DNA of 56,374 bases from Sphingomonadaceae bacterium (GTDB lineage: Bacteria; Pseudomonadota; Alphaproteobacteria; Sphingomonadales; Sphingomonadaceae). Made by a program: the position numbers and the translations under genes. Positions 45,036-54,752 of the stretch are shown here, in pieces. The number at the start of each line of letters is the position of its first letter. Positions within the stretch are counted from its first letter, which is position 1. The stretch is taken from positions 1 through 56,374 of the forward strand of contig CANGJI010000008.1 in assembly GCA_947454135.1 (NCBI GenBank), given 5' to 3'. The notes below the pieces were generated by a model. It was not told the DNA's origin. It made no database searches and saw nothing but the letters and a program-made list of their open reading frames with translations.

Positions 45036-46877
45036 GTGCAGCTTTCCGATTTTGCGTCCTATCCGAACCTCGTCGCCATGTTCCTCGACCGGGCGGAGTT
45101 CTTCGGGGATCGTCCCTTCCTGTGGGCCAAGCGCGCAGGGGCGTGGCAATCGCTGAGCTGGCGTGAGGCGGCGGACCAGGTCTGCAATCTCGCCGAAGCG
45201 CTGCGCGGCCTCGGGCTCAATACCGGCGACCGCGTGGTGCTGGTTTCGGAAAACCGCCCCGAATGGTGCATCGCGGATCTGGCGATCATGGCCGCAGGGC
45301 TCATCACCGTGCCCGCCTACATCACCAACACCGAGCGCGACCACCTCCACATCCTCGAAAACTCGGGCGCGCGCGCGGTCATCGTCTCCAACGCCAAGCT
45401 GGCCCAACCGCTGCTCGCCGCCTGCCTCAGCGCCGCGCCGGTCGAACACATCATCGGCATGGAACCGCTGCGCCGGATGCAGTCCGAACGCATCGGCTTC
45501 CATGACTGGTCCGCGCTCATCAGCGGCGATGCGGCCCCTGCACGCCTCTCGGTCGGCGCGCGCATTGCCGCCATCGGCCGGCAGGAAACCGCCTGCATCA
45601 TCTACACCAGCGGCACCGGCGGCGCACCGCGCGGCGTGCTCCAGCACCACGGCGCGATCCTGTGCAACGTCGACGGCGCGGCGCACATCCTCGCGGAAGA
45701 CTTCGGCTGGGACGCAGACGGCAAGGAAACCGAGGTGTTCCTCTCGTTCCTGCCCCTGAGCCATGCCTACGAGCACACTGGCGGCCAGTACCTCCCCATC
45801 GGGATGGGCGCGCAGATCTACTACGCCGAGGGGCTCGAGAAGCTCGCCTCCAACATCGAGGAAACGCGGCCCACTCTGATGGTCGTCGTGCCGCGCCTGT
45901 TCGAAGTACTGCGTGCGCGGATCATGAAGCAGGTCGAAAAGCAGGGCAAACTGCCGAATTACCTGATGGCCCGCGCGCTGGCGATCGGAGCGCGCAAGGC
46001 TGCGGGCACCAACCTCGTCCGCCGCGTGGTCGATGCGCCAATGGACTTCTTCATCGAACGCACGCTGCGCCCCAAGATCCGCCAGCGCTTCGGCGGGCGG
46101 ATGAAGGCGATGGTCTCGGGCGGCGCGCCGCTCAATCCTGAGGTCGGCCTGTTCTTCGATGCCATGGGTCTCACCATGCTGCAGGGCTATGGCCAGACCG
46201 AGGCCGGCCCCGTCATCAGCTGCAACCGCCCCCGCGTCGGTCTGGCCATGGACACCGTCGGCCCGGCGATGCGCGGCGTGGAAGTGAAGATCGCCGAGGA
46301 CGGCGAGATCCTCGTGCGCGGCGAACTCGTCATGCACGGCTACTGGCAGAACGAGGCCGAGACCCGCCGCGCGATTCCGCAGGATGGCCCGCAGGCCGGC
46401 TGGCTTCACACCGGCGACATCGGCCACATCGACGACAAGGGCCGCATCAAGATCACCGATCGCAAGAAGGACATGATCGTCAACGACAAGGGCGACAATG
46501 TCTCTCCGCAGCGGATCGAGGGTATGCTCACGCTCCAGCCCGAAATCGCGCAGGCGATGGTCTCGGGCGACAAGCGGCCCTACATCGTCGGCCTGATCGT
46601 GCCGGACGCCGAATGGGCGATGGATTGGGCGCGCGCGCAGGGCGAGAAGTTCGACATGGCCGCCCTGTCAGACCTCCCCGCCTTCCGCACCGCGATCCGC
46701 GCGGCGGTGGACCGGGTGAACAAGGAGCTCTCGGTGATCGAGAAAGTCCGCCAGATCGCCTTGGCGGACGAACCCTTCAGCACCGACAACGAGGAACTGA
46801 CCCCCTCGATGAAGATCCGCCGCCACAAGATCAAGGAACGCTACGGCACAAGGATCGACGCGCTGTACAAGGGGTGA
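45036..46877 (+). CDS. Long-chain acyl-CoA synthetase (AMP-forming)
   Basis: The 613-residue enzyme activates fatty acids via an acyl-adenylate. The AMP-binding P-loop reads IIYTSGTGGAPRGV, which differs slightly from the usual TSGTTG form; the second motif is GYGQTEAGP, and the hinge and C-terminal motifs are TGDIGHIDDKG followed by KITDRKKDMI. It is of the FAA1/FadD15 type, with the ending LTPSMKIRRHKIKERYG. It starts at GTG 45036. It converges with an alkylsulfatase-like gene; both could serve in the use of alkyl chains, which is inference. Confidence 0.92.
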   Translation: MQLSDFASYPNLVAMFLDRAEFFGDRPFLWAKRAGAWQSLSWREAADQVCNLAEALRGLGLNTGDRVVLVSENRPEWCIADLAIMAAGLITVPAYITNTERDHLHILENSGARAVIVSNAKLAQPLLAACLSAAPVEHIIGMEPLRRMQSERIGFHDWSALISGDAAPARLSVGARIAAIGRQETACIIYTSGTGGAPRGVLQHHGAILCNVDGAAHILAEDFGWDADGKETEVFLSFLPLSHAYEHTGGQYLPIGMGAQIYYAEGLEKLASNIEETRPTLMVVVPRLFEVLRARIMKQVEKQGKLPNYLMARALAIGARKAAGTNLVRRVVDAPMDFFIERTLRPKIRQRFGGRMKAMVSGGAPLNPEVGLFFDAMGLTMLQGYGQTEAGPVISCNRPRVGLAMDTVGPAMRGVEVKIAEDGEILVRGELVMHGYWQNEAETRRAIPQDGPQAGWLHTGDIGHIDDKGRIKITDRKKDMIVNDKGDNVSPQRIEGMLTLQPEIAQAMVSGDKRPYIVGLIVPDAEWAMDWARAQGEKFDMAALSDLPAFRTAIRAAVDRVNKELSVIEKVRQIALADEPFSTDNEELTPSMKIRRHKIKERYGTRIDALYKG

Positions 46878-46898
46878 GGCGGCTACGCCGCGCGCCTC
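46876..46898. terminator. Hairpin spanning two convergent stop codons
   Basis: GAGGC (46876-46880) pairs with GCCTC (46894-46898), with inner GGC/GCC pairs and a bulge. It covers the last bases of both the acyl-CoA synthetase and the alkylsulfatase-like genes and may serve both as terminator. Confidence 0.45.
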
Positions 46899-48885
46899 AA
46901 GGCTCGGCGATATTGAAGGCCCCCGGCATCGGATCGAGCGCGGAGAGCCATGCCTCCACTGCCGCCCGGTCGCCCTCTACCTTGAGCCCCGCCGCTTCCA
47001 GCTGCGCCAGCGGCAGCTTGAGGAACAGCAGCCCGAGCAGCAGGCGGCGCGGCGCAGTCAGCGTCGCCGCAGGGGCGCTCGCCGCGCTCATGCGGGCAAG
47101 CATGGCATTGCCGGTGAGCTCGATCCCCGCCGTCTCGCCGCGCTCGGGCATCACGAGGTTGATCGCCAGCTTGCGCCCCGCCAGCTTGGCCGGATCGATC
47201 CGCGTCGCGACCGAATCGAGCAGCAGCTGCGTCGGCACCGCCGCGATCATGTCCTGGCTCTGGCTCGACGTTGCCGAGGAGATCCGCCCGTTCCGCAGCT
47301 CGTTCGCGGCGGCGAGGAACTGGTTGCGCCAGATCGCGCTTTCCGCCTGATAGCCCTGCTGTTCATAGCTGTCGGCCAGCGCGGCGCGGGCGGCCTTGTT
47401 GGAGGGATCGGCGAAGACGGCCGCGCTCAGGAGCTCGGAGGCCCAGCGGTAGTCCCCCGCCTTCATCGCCGCCTTGCCTTGCGTCAACACCTTGGCCGGA
47501 CCGCCGATGGCCGCGACGAGCCGCTTGGCGCGCTCGGCCGGAGGCCATGGGTTGAGGTTCGCCGGAACCGCATCGTACCAGCCGAGGTAGAACTGATAGA
47601 CCGCCTTCGCGTTGTGGCTGTAGGTGCCGTAGTAGCCGTGGTTGAACCAGTCCGCCGCGATGGCTGCGGGCTGGACCAGTGCCTCGGCGATCTCCGCCGG
47701 GGTCTCGCCCTTGTTCATCAGGCGCAGCGTCTGATCGTGCAGCAGGCGGTAGTTGTCGCGCTGGCTGGCGAGCATGCGGCTCACTTCGGCCTGCCCGAAG
47801 CGCGGCCAGCAATGGCTGGAGATCACCGCATCGCTGCGCCCGCCATAAAGACGCAGCGCTTCATCGAGATAGCCCGCCCAAGCCCGCGTATCGCGCACCT
47901 TCGCGCCGCGCGGGGTGAGGATGTTGTGCAGCGAACAGGTGCTCATCTCGGCGGAGAGCAGCACTTTCGGCCCCGGCAGGTAGACGTTGAGCTCGCTCGG
48001 CGCCTCGCTGCCCGAGACGATCTGGAACTCCATCGGCACGCCGTCGACCGTGCGCGTCTCGCCGGTGCGGGCGACCGTGTCGGTCGGCGCGATCAACGTG
48101 ATCGTGCCGGAGGAGACGCCAAGCCCGATGCCGCTGCCCATCTGCCCCTGCGCGCCGGGCACAAGGCCGCCGCCAAACTGGTACTGCGCGCGCCGGCCCA
48201 TTGCCGCGCCGGCCAGAATGTTCTCGCTCGCCGCTTCCTCGACGAAATGAGCGGGCGCGATGACCGAGACCTTGCCCGCCGCCACGTCAGGCTCGGCAAT
48301 CACGCCGCGCACGCCGCCGAAATGATCGGCATGGCTGTGGCTGTAGATCACCGCCGAAACCGGCCGCGCGCCCAGCTGCGCGTTGACGAGGGCAAGCGCC
48401 GCGGCTGCCGTCTCCTTCGTGGTGAGCGGGTCGACCAGCACCCAGCCGGTGGCCCCGCGGATCACGGTCATGTTCGAAACATCGAAGCCGCGCACCTGCC
48501 ACACGCCGTCTCCCACCGCGAACAGGCCATGCTTCTTGAGCAGGCCCACCTCGCGCCAGAGCGAGGGGTTGACGCTGGCGGGCGCAGGGCCCTGGACCCA
48601 ATCATAGGCGGCCACGTTCCACACCGCCCGCCCTGCCGCATCGCGGATCACCGGATCGGCGGTGCTCGCCACGAAGCCCTGCGCGGCAAACGCGGCATCG
48701 CGCCCGTCTTCCTGCGGCAAGGTAGCCGCCACGGCGTGCTGCGCGGCGATGGTCGCAGCACTGGCGGGCTTGGGCGTCATGGCAGGATCGGCAGGCACAT
48801 TGGCGGGCTGGGCTGCATGCACCAGCGCGGGCAGACCCACGGCAAACGCCAAAACCATGCGCCTCGCGCGCGCTGCAAACTGCAT
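46897..48885 (-). CDS. Alkyl sulfatase-like metallo-beta-lactamase fold hydrolase (SdsA type)
   Basis: The 662-residue exported enzyme has a signal peptide (MVLAFAVGLPALVHA region, preceded by basic residues). The metallo-beta-lactamase domain (about 120-400) holds the zinc motif HSHADHFGG, further ligands in AEMSTCSLHN and ISSHCWPRFG. The middle dimerisation part contains FNHGYYGTYSHNAKAVYQFY and the C-terminal part is SCP2-like. This arrangement is that of BDS1/SdsA1 secondary or primary alkyl sulfatases that hydrolyse detergent sulfate esters. The start has AGGAGGGG upstream. Convergent with the acyl-CoA synthetase. Confidence 0.9.
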   Translation of the reverse strand: MQFAARARRMVLAFAVGLPALVHAAQPANVPADPAMTPKPASAATIAAQHAVAATLPQEDGRDAAFAAQGFVASTADPVIRDAAGRAVWNVAAYDWVQGPAPASVNPSLWREVGLLKKHGLFAVGDGVWQVRGFDVSNMTVIRGATGWVLVDPLTTKETAAAALALVNAQLGARPVSAVIYSHSHADHFGGVRGVIAEPDVAAGKVSVIAPAHFVEEAASENILAGAAMGRRAQYQFGGGLVPGAQGQMGSGIGLGVSSGTITLIAPTDTVARTGETRTVDGVPMEFQIVSGSEAPSELNVYLPGPKVLLSAEMSTCSLHNILTPRGAKVRDTRAWAGYLDEALRLYGGRSDAVISSHCWPRFGQAEVSRMLASQRDNYRLLHDQTLRLMNKGETPAEIAEALVQPAAIAADWFNHGYYGTYSHNAKAVYQFYLGWYDAVPANLNPWPPAERAKRLVAAIGGPAKVLTQGKAAMKAGDYRWASELLSAAVFADPSNKAARAALADSYEQQGYQAESAIWRNQFLAAANELRNGRISSATSSQSQDMIAAVPTQLLLDSVATRIDPAKLAGRKLAINLVMPERGETAGIELTGNAMLARMSAASAPAATLTAPRRLLLGLLFLKLPLAQLEAAGLKVEGDRAAVEAWLSALDPMPGAFNIAEP

Positions 48886-49085
48886 CGGATCCCCTCCTGC
48901 TCTTGTTATGCCGCCAGCTTGTCCGCTCCCGCTCGGGCTGACAAGGGGCGCAAAATCGGGCGGGTGCAAAGAAGTGAAGCCAAACCGCTCGGATTGCTGT
49001 AAGGGGCGGGCACCTTCCGGCGTGGAAGCGGCTCGTTCCGGCCGCCACCGCGAGTCCGGCCAGCTATTCTTCCCCCGAAAGTATT

Positions 49086-50822
49086 ATGCCCTTTTCACAG
49101 CTCCCCCCCGCCCTCGGCGCCGCCGTGGCAGCCCGTGGCTATGCCGCGCCCACCCCGGTGCAGGCCGCCGTTCTCGAAGCCGAAGCGCATGGCCGCGACC
49201 TCGTCGTCTCGGCACAGACCGGCTCCGGCAAGACCGTCGCGTTCGGCCTTGCCATGGCCGCAGACCTGCTTGCCGGTGAAGACCGCCTCGGCCCCGCCGG
49301 CGCCCCGCTGGCACTGGTGATCGCACCCACGCGCGAACTCGCGCTGCAGGTCAGCCGCGAGCTGATGTGGCTTTACGAAAAGACCGACGCCCGCATCGCG
49401 ACCTGCGTCGGCGGCATGGACCCTTCGCGTGAGCGCCGTACGCTCATGCACGGCACCCACATCGTCGTCGGCACTCCGGGCCGCCTGCGCGATCACCTCG
49501 AACGCGGCGCGCTCCAGCTCTCGGCGCTGCGCGTTGCCGTGCTCGACGAGGCCGACGAGATGCTCGACATGGGCTTCCGCGAAGACCTTGAGGCCATCCT
49601 CGACGCGACGCCCGATGGGCGCCGCACCTTGCTGTTTTCGGCAACGATGCCCGCGCCGATCGTCGCGCTTGCCCGCCGCTATCAGAACGATGCGCTGCGC
49701 ATCTCGACCGTGACCGAGGAACGCGGCCACGGCGATATCGATTACCAGGCAATGGCCGTCGCCCCCGCCGATATCGAGCACGCGGTGGTCAACCTGCTGC
49801 GCTTCCACGAGGCGGAGACGGCGATGCTGTTCTGCGCCACGCGCGACAACGTCCGCCGCCTCCACGCGAGCCTGACCGAGCGCGGCTTCGCGGTTGTCGC
49901 GCTTTCCGGCGAGCACAGCCAGAACGAGCGCAACCATGCGCTGCAAGCGCTGCGCGACCGCCGCGCCCGCGTCTGCGTTGCCACCGACGTCGCCGCGCGC
50001 GGGATCGACTTGCCGAGCCTGAGCCTCGTCGTCCATGTCGAGATTCCGCGCGATGCCGAAACCTTGCAGCACCGCTCGGGTCGCACCGGGCGTGCAGGGA
50101 AAAAGGGCACCGCCGTGCTGATCGTGCCCTACCCGCGCCGGAAGCGAGTGGAAGCCATGCTGCGCGGCGCGCGCATTCCGGCGCGCTGGGTTCCGGTGCC
50201 GTCTGCCGCCGATATTCGCGAAGCTGATTCGACACGGCTGATGTCCGTGCTGCTGGCGCCGGTCGAGGCCACCGAGGATGATCGCGCGCTCGCCCAGCGC
50301 CTGCTCGCCGAACGCAGCCCCGAGGACATCGCCATGGCGCTCGTGCAGGTCCACCGCGCACGCATGCCCGAACCCGAAGAGCTGATAAGCGGCGATGCCG
50401 GCGGCCCGCCGCCGCCCCGCGAACCGCGCCCGGGCTTTGAACAGAGCACCTGGATGCGGCTCAACATCGGGCGCGATCAGAACGCCGATCCGCGCTGGAT
50501 TCTGCCGCTGCTCTGCCGCCGCGGCCATGTCAGCCGCAGCGAGATCGGCGCAATCCGCATCACCGGGCGCGAAACGCTGTTCGAAGTGCCCACCGCGATT
50601 GCGGCGCGCTTCATGGACGCTGTTCGCCGGACCGCCGAGGAAGCCGACGAGTTCGAGATCATGCCGATGGATGGCGCCCCGCGCGAAGATGCGCGCCGCC
50701 ACCGCCGCGAAGGCAAGCCGAACCACGCGCCCAAGCCCTACCGCGCCACGGGTCGTCCCGAGGCGCCGAAGAAGCCGCACCGCAAGGGCACGTGGCGCGC
50801 GAAGCCGGATCGGGTGAAGTAA
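49086..50822 (+). CDS. DEAD-box RNA helicase with DbpA-type RNA-binding domain
   Basis: The 578-residue helicase has all core motifs: the Q motif TPVQ, motif I SAQTGSGKT, PTRELALQ, motif II DEAD, motif III SAT, motif V ATDVAARGID and motif VI HRSGRTGR. A C-terminal DbpA-like RNA-binding domain (about 455-520) with RLNIGRDQNADPRWILPLLC points to work on 23S rRNA or structured RNA. The last 60 residues are basic and rich in Lys, Arg and Pro. It is monocistronic, divergent from the alkylsulfatase-like gene with 200 bases between. Confidence 0.93.
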   Translation: MPFSQLPPALGAAVAARGYAAPTPVQAAVLEAEAHGRDLVVSAQTGSGKTVAFGLAMAADLLAGEDRLGPAGAPLALVIAPTRELALQVSRELMWLYEKTDARIATCVGGMDPSRERRTLMHGTHIVVGTPGRLRDHLERGALQLSALRVAVLDEADEMLDMGFREDLEAILDATPDGRRTLLFSATMPAPIVALARRYQNDALRISTVTEERGHGDIDYQAMAVAPADIEHAVVNLLRFHEAETAMLFCATRDNVRRLHASLTERGFAVVALSGEHSQNERNHALQALRDRRARVCVATDVAARGIDLPSLSLVVHVEIPRDAETLQHRSGRTGRAGKKGTAVLIVPYPRRKRVEAMLRGARIPARWVPVPSAADIREADSTRLMSVLLAPVEATEDDRALAQRLLAERSPEDIAMALVQVHRARMPEPEELISGDAGGPPPPREPRPGFEQSTWMRLNIGRDQNADPRWILPLLCRRGHVSRSEIGAIRITGRETLFEVPTAIAARFMDAVRRTAEEADEFEIMPMDGAPREDARRHRREGKPNHAPKPYRATGRPEAPKKPHRKGTWRAKPDRVK

Positions 50823-50860
50823 GCTTCGTCAAGCTCGCAGGAAGGACGCGCTGATCGCTG

Positions 50861-51409
50861 TCAGGCCGCGTCTTCGAGTTCGACGAATTCAGGGAAGAAC
50901 CGCGGCGCGCGCATCGACCAGCCAGGTGCGGTGGCCGCGGCTTCGCTGATCGACTGGAGCAGTTCCTTGCGGCGCTCCGGACGGATATGCGGCAATGCCG
51001 CCGCGCCGCAGAATGCGCTCGGCAGCCAGGGGCGCACTTCTGCCCCGAGCAGGCGCTCGTAGAGAAAGCGGTACGCGCTGAAGGACTCGATGCGGCCTTG
51101 CGCCAGATCGAATGTGGTGACGCGCAGGAGCGGGCCCATCATGGTTTCGAGATCTTCAAGGCTCGCACCCTCGCCGCCTTCGATCTCGCCTTTCAGCAAG
51201 CCGCGCAGCAACTTGAGATCCTGATAGACCACGTACTGGGTGCGGATCGAGGCGGCTTCGGCAGGCCCGCGCGACCAGCGGCGAAAGGCATCGTGACGGC
51301 CAAGGCCGACATCGAGGCTGCGCCGGATATAGCGTTGCTCGCACGGCGAAAAACCGGCGAATTCCCGCATCTCGTTCAGAATGGTCTGCGTCGTCTCGAT
51401 CGTGGCCAC
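50861..51409 (-). CDS. Unknown 182-residue protein
   Basis: I do not recognise this protein. It is predicted cytosolic, with no signal, membrane segment or known motif, and mostly helical. Notable pieces are FAGFSPCEQRYIRRSLDVGL, the ESFSAYRFLYERLLGAEVRP segment, and Cys/Ala-rich SAFCGAAALPHIRP. A 168-base upstream region contains a TTAA-rich near-CtrA box. It converges with the helicase gene, leaving 38 bases between stops. The ATG start (MATIETTQTI) is the only sensible one. Confidence 0.65.
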   Translation of the reverse strand: MATIETTQTILNEMREFAGFSPCEQRYIRRSLDVGLGRHDAFRRWSRGPAEAASIRTQYVVYQDLKLLRGLLKGEIEGGEGASLEDLETMMGPLLRVTTFDLAQGRIESFSAYRFLYERLLGAEVRPWLPSAFCGAAALPHIRPERRKELLQSISEAAATAPGWSMRAPRFFPEFVELEDAA

Positions 51410-51485
51410 GGGCCCCTCGCTTCGCTTGCCTTGCCGGACCTGATGGTTTTCATCCGGTCTTGAGGCTGAAGCTACGCCCGCTTGG

Positions 51486-51508
51486 TTAGGAAGAGGTTAA
51501 TTGGTTAA
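51486..51508. promoter_or_regulatory. Near-consensus CtrA box upstream of the unknown 182-residue gene
   Basis: TTAG (51486-51489), seven bases, then TTAA (51497-51500) differs from the full TTAA-N7-TTAA site by one base, with a further TTAA at 51505-51508. It lies about 77-99 bases upstream of the start codon at 51409, in an otherwise GC-rich gap of 168 bases. Confidence 0.35.
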
Positions 51509-51577
51509 TGCGCGGCAAGCCGTGGCCCCGCGGCAATCATTCGCAAAGCATGCCAGCGTGCCGCCGCACTTGCCCAG

Positions 51578-52306
51578 TCAGCGGCGCCGGTAGCGGAAGT
51601 ACCAGACCTCGTGGCCCTGTGCGCGAGCCTTGGCTTCGTAGCGCGTTTCCGGCCAGCCGCCGGGGCGCTTCTGGAAATCGCCCGGCTGTTGGGCCAGCCA
51701 ATCGAACTGGTCGGTATGGCGGCGCATCACCATCAGCGCGTGGCGCAGGTAAACCGGGTGATCGGTGCCAAAGCGAAACTCGCCGCCCGATCTGAGCTTG
51801 CGCGCGATCAGATCGACCGGCCCGTCGTTCATCATCCGGCGCTTGGCGTGGCGCGCCTTGGGCCAGGGATCCGGGTGCAGCAGATAGACGAACGAGAGCG
51901 CCCCGTCGGGCACGCGCGCCAGCACTTCCAAGGCATCGCCGTGGTGGATGCGCACGTTGCGGATCGGCATGCCGGTCGCGCTGCCGTCCGAGCCGCGCCC
52001 GCCATCGATATGGACCAGCGCCTGCGCAACACCGTTGAGGAAGGGCTCCGCACCGATGAAGCCGTGATCGGGCAGCATGTCCGCGCGGCCCGCCATATGC
52101 TCGCCGCCACCGAAGCCGATCTCGAAGTGCAGCGGGCAATCGCGGCCGAACAGCGCCTCAGCCGTGACGGGGCCTTCGTCCGGCACCGCGATCTGCGGCA
52201 GCAGCGTGTCGACCAGCGCCTGCTGGCCCGCGCGCAGCGGCTTGCCCTTGGCGCGTCCATAGAGGCGGTTGATGGTGAGCGGATCGCCCGACTTGTATGC
52301 GGTCAT
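51578..52306 (-). CDS. trmB: tRNA (guanine-N7-)-methyltransferase
   Basis: The 242-residue SAM-dependent enzyme methylates G46 of tRNAs. The SAM-binding EIGFGGGEHMAGRA (about residues 61-74) and the family-specific catalytic region LHPDPWPKARHAKRRMM (about 139-155) are present, followed by FGTDHPVYLRHA. The start at ATG 52304-52306 (MTAYKSGDPLT) matches the family N terminus; the open frame upstream runs into the receptor gene and is discounted. It lies 44 bases downstream of the TonB receptor gene on the same strand. Confidence 0.93.
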   Translation of the reverse strand: MTAYKSGDPLTINRLYGRAKGKPLRAGQQALVDTLLPQIAVPDEGPVTAEALFGRDCPLHFEIGFGGGEHMAGRADMLPDHGFIGAEPFLNGVAQALVHIDGGRGSDGSATGMPIRNVRIHHGDALEVLARVPDGALSFVYLLHPDPWPKARHAKRRMMNDGPVDLIARKLRSGGEFRFGTDHPVYLRHALMVMRRHTDQFDWLAQQPGDFQKRPGGWPETRYEAKARAQGHEVWYFRYRRR

Positions 52307-52350
52307 GATGCGGGGCCTCTGGCAGCGCAGCCAGCCATGGTCAACGTCCC

Positions 52351-54669
52351 CTAGAAGCCGCGCCGGATTCCGATTGTCCAGCGCCGCGGCGCGCCCGGCC
52401 CGAGGAAGCGCGGGGAGGATGCGCCGGGTGCCTCGGTGAGGGGCACGGATCCGATCTCGCCGAAGGTGCCGAAGGTGGCATGACGGCGGTCCAGCAGGTT
52501 GCGCACTTCGCAGAACAGCATGACTTCCCGGACCAGTTCCACCCCCGCGCGCAGATCGATCAGGACATAGCCCGGCACCAGCGGAGCGCGGTTCGATTCG
52601 TCGCCAAGCAGAACCTGCCCGGACCGCGCGGCAACCGTCCCGCCGACAGTAAAGCGCCGCGAGGTGCCGACCTTCCCGGCATAGTCCAGATTGAGGTTGG
52701 CGCTGTGGCGCGGCACGCCCGCCAGACGGTCGCCCGGATGGACGGTGATCGCGCCGTCTTCCTCCGCCGCCGGATTGCCGGGACTGGCAATCCGCACCAG
52801 CGAACGATTGGTCGCGTCGGTGAAGGCATAGGTGGCTCCAACGCGCAGACCGCCGCGCGTGGCCGTCAGCGAGAGTTCGATCCCCTGCCGCCGCGCATCG
52901 CCAAGGTTCTGGAAATAGGCGCGCCCGCGCACGCCCGAAGCCACTCGGCGGATCTCGTCGCGGCTGTCCGCGCGGTAGAAGGAGGCAAGCCATTCCAGCC
53001 GCCAGCCACCCGCGTTGCCCTTGCCCGCAGCGCCCAGTTCCCACGTGCGCGCCACGACCTGGCGGAGCGGCGGATCGGCGACGAAGAAATTGGCCAGGCT
53101 GCAGGGCGCTTCCGGATCGGCGCAGGAAAGCTCTGCCGGGGTCGGTGCACGGTTCGTTTCGGCATAGCCGGCACGCAGCGAAAGGCCGGACGCCGCGTCC
53201 CAGTCGAGCTCCAACCCGGGGTTGAGCCGCGAGAAATGATGGCGCCCGTTGAGCGCGGTCCCGATCTTGTCGTCGAGCTGGATCGCGGCATAATTGTAGC
53301 GCAGCCCCGCCTCGAGCCGCAGGCGCGGGCCCAGCGGCAGCGTCTCGGCCGCAAAGAACCCGGCGTAGAAATTGCGCGTGACGACCGAGGCCGGCGTGAT
53401 CGCACCATTGGCCTGCACGATCACGGGACCGGCCTCCTGCACGCCGCGCGTTCCATCGAGCGTGCCGAGCGCCGTCTCTGCGGCAAAGGCGCTGCGCCCG
53501 TAATCGAGGCTGGTGCCGAGAGTGAGGATGTTGACCCCGCCGAGCAGCGGGCGCCGGTCGGTGATCTGCGCGAGCAACCCGTAGGCGCGCGAGGACAGTT
53601 CGCCGCGATTCATCACGGCATATGTCGGCTCGCCCGCCAGCGCAGTGATCGGGCGGCCAAGCCTGTCGGTCAGGACCTCGGCCTGCTCCTCACCCTCTTG
53701 CTCGGTTTCAAGGCAAAGCAGCCCCGGCTCGGCCTCGCAGGGTTCGATATCGGCGGCATCGCCGTTGAGCATGCGGCTCTTCTGCCACTGCGCATAGAAC
53801 GCCGCCTGCAGCCGCGTGGTGGGTGAAAGATCGGCCCAAGGGTGGAGGCTGAGACGCGCGAAGCGGTTTTCGGTGCGATCCGGATGCGTGAACACGGCGG
53901 CGCGCCGCACGGCCAGCAGCTCTTCGGGCGCCGCACCATTCCCGCTGAGCCCGGTGCTGGCAAGAATCAACTTGGCATGGAGCCCAGCCGCCGCGCCATC
54001 ATAGCCAAGGTCGGCATAGCCGCTGGCAAGGCGCGAGCTGCTGTAATCGCGCCAGCCGCTCTCACCGCGAAACTGCACCGCCGCAAACGCGCTCCACCGG
54101 CCCACTGCGCCGCCTGCCGCCACGCTCGCATCGTGCGCACCATAGGCGCCAAGCGAAACGCTGCCGGTGAGGCCCGGATCGCTGCGCCCGGTCGCGGTTT
54201 CCAGCACGAGCGCGCCGCCGAGCGCGTTGAGGCCGTAGACCGGGCTCGAATCCACCAGTTCGACCGAGCGCAGCGCGGCATCGGGAACCAGATCGAGCGC
54301 GACGGTATCGCCGAACGGCAGATTGAAGCGCGCGCCATCGAGATAGGCGGCCAGACCCTGTGCCTGCCCTTGCGCGCCGGACGCAGTCTGCCCGCGGTAG
54401 ACCAGCGCGGGCTGCCACGGATTGCCGACCGCATCCTGCAGGGTGACGCCCGGCAGTTGGCGGGTAAGCGCGCCGATCAGATCGGGCCGCCCGCTGCGGG
54501 CGAGGTCGCCGCGCGAGAGGCCCAGCGCGTCGTCGCTATCCACCCCGGCGCCGGGAGCGGTGACAAGGATCGGCTGTTCGGCGTCCTGCGCGTGCGCATA
54601 GGCGGGCGCTGACACGCCGCAGACGAACATGCTGGCGGCGGCAAGTCGCTGGATGCGCGGTCCCCTCAT
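52351..54669 (-). CDS. TonB-dependent outer-membrane receptor
   Basis: The 772-residue outer-membrane receptor has a signal peptide (MRGPRIQRLAAASMFVCGVS, cleaved near AHAQDAE), a TonB box-like ILVTA at the mature N terminus, a plug domain (about 35-160, with DLIGALTRQLPGVTLQ and the SPVYGLNALGGALVLET region) and a beta barrel ending in the typical C-terminal Phe. Four cysteines in one extracellular loop (EPCEAEPGLLCLE) and another pair (CADPEAPC) probably form disulfides. The substrate is unknown. It is divergent from the HTH-membrane fusion gene, a likely regulator. Confidence 0.9.
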   Translation of the reverse strand: MRGPRIQRLAAASMFVCGVSAPAYAHAQDAEQPILVTAPGAGVDSDDALGLSRGDLARSGRPDLIGALTRQLPGVTLQDAVGNPWQPALVYRGQTASGAQGQAQGLAAYLDGARFNLPFGDTVALDLVPDAALRSVELVDSSPVYGLNALGGALVLETATGRSDPGLTGSVSLGAYGAHDASVAAGGAVGRWSAFAAVQFRGESGWRDYSSSRLASGYADLGYDGAAAGLHAKLILASTGLSGNGAAPEELLAVRRAAVFTHPDRTENRFARLSLHPWADLSPTTRLQAAFYAQWQKSRMLNGDAADIEPCEAEPGLLCLETEQEGEEQAEVLTDRLGRPITALAGEPTYAVMNRGELSSRAYGLLAQITDRRPLLGGVNILTLGTSLDYGRSAFAAETALGTLDGTRGVQEAGPVIVQANGAITPASVVTRNFYAGFFAAETLPLGPRLRLEAGLRYNYAAIQLDDKIGTALNGRHHFSRLNPGLELDWDAASGLSLRAGYAETNRAPTPAELSCADPEAPCSLANFFVADPPLRQVVARTWELGAAGKGNAGGWRLEWLASFYRADSRDEIRRVASGVRGRAYFQNLGDARRQGIELSLTATRGGLRVGATYAFTDATNRSLVRIASPGNPAAEEDGAITVHPGDRLAGVPRHSANLNLDYAGKVGTSRRFTVGGTVAARSGQVLLGDESNRAPLVPGYVLIDLRAGVELVREVMLFCEVRNLLDRRHATFGTFGEIGSVPLTEAPGASSPRFLGPGAPRRWTIGIRRGF

Positions 54670-54752
54670 GCAGCACCCGCTATGCAAACCGCGCGCGGCA
54701 GACAAGAAAATTGGGATGGACGCCCGGCAGCCCTTGTGGTCACTCGCAGATC

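Noticed and set aside
52307..53044. Upstream extension of trmB into the TonB receptor gene
   Set aside because: The extension is the receptor gene read in another frame; the trmB family N terminus begins at the ATG at 52304-52306.
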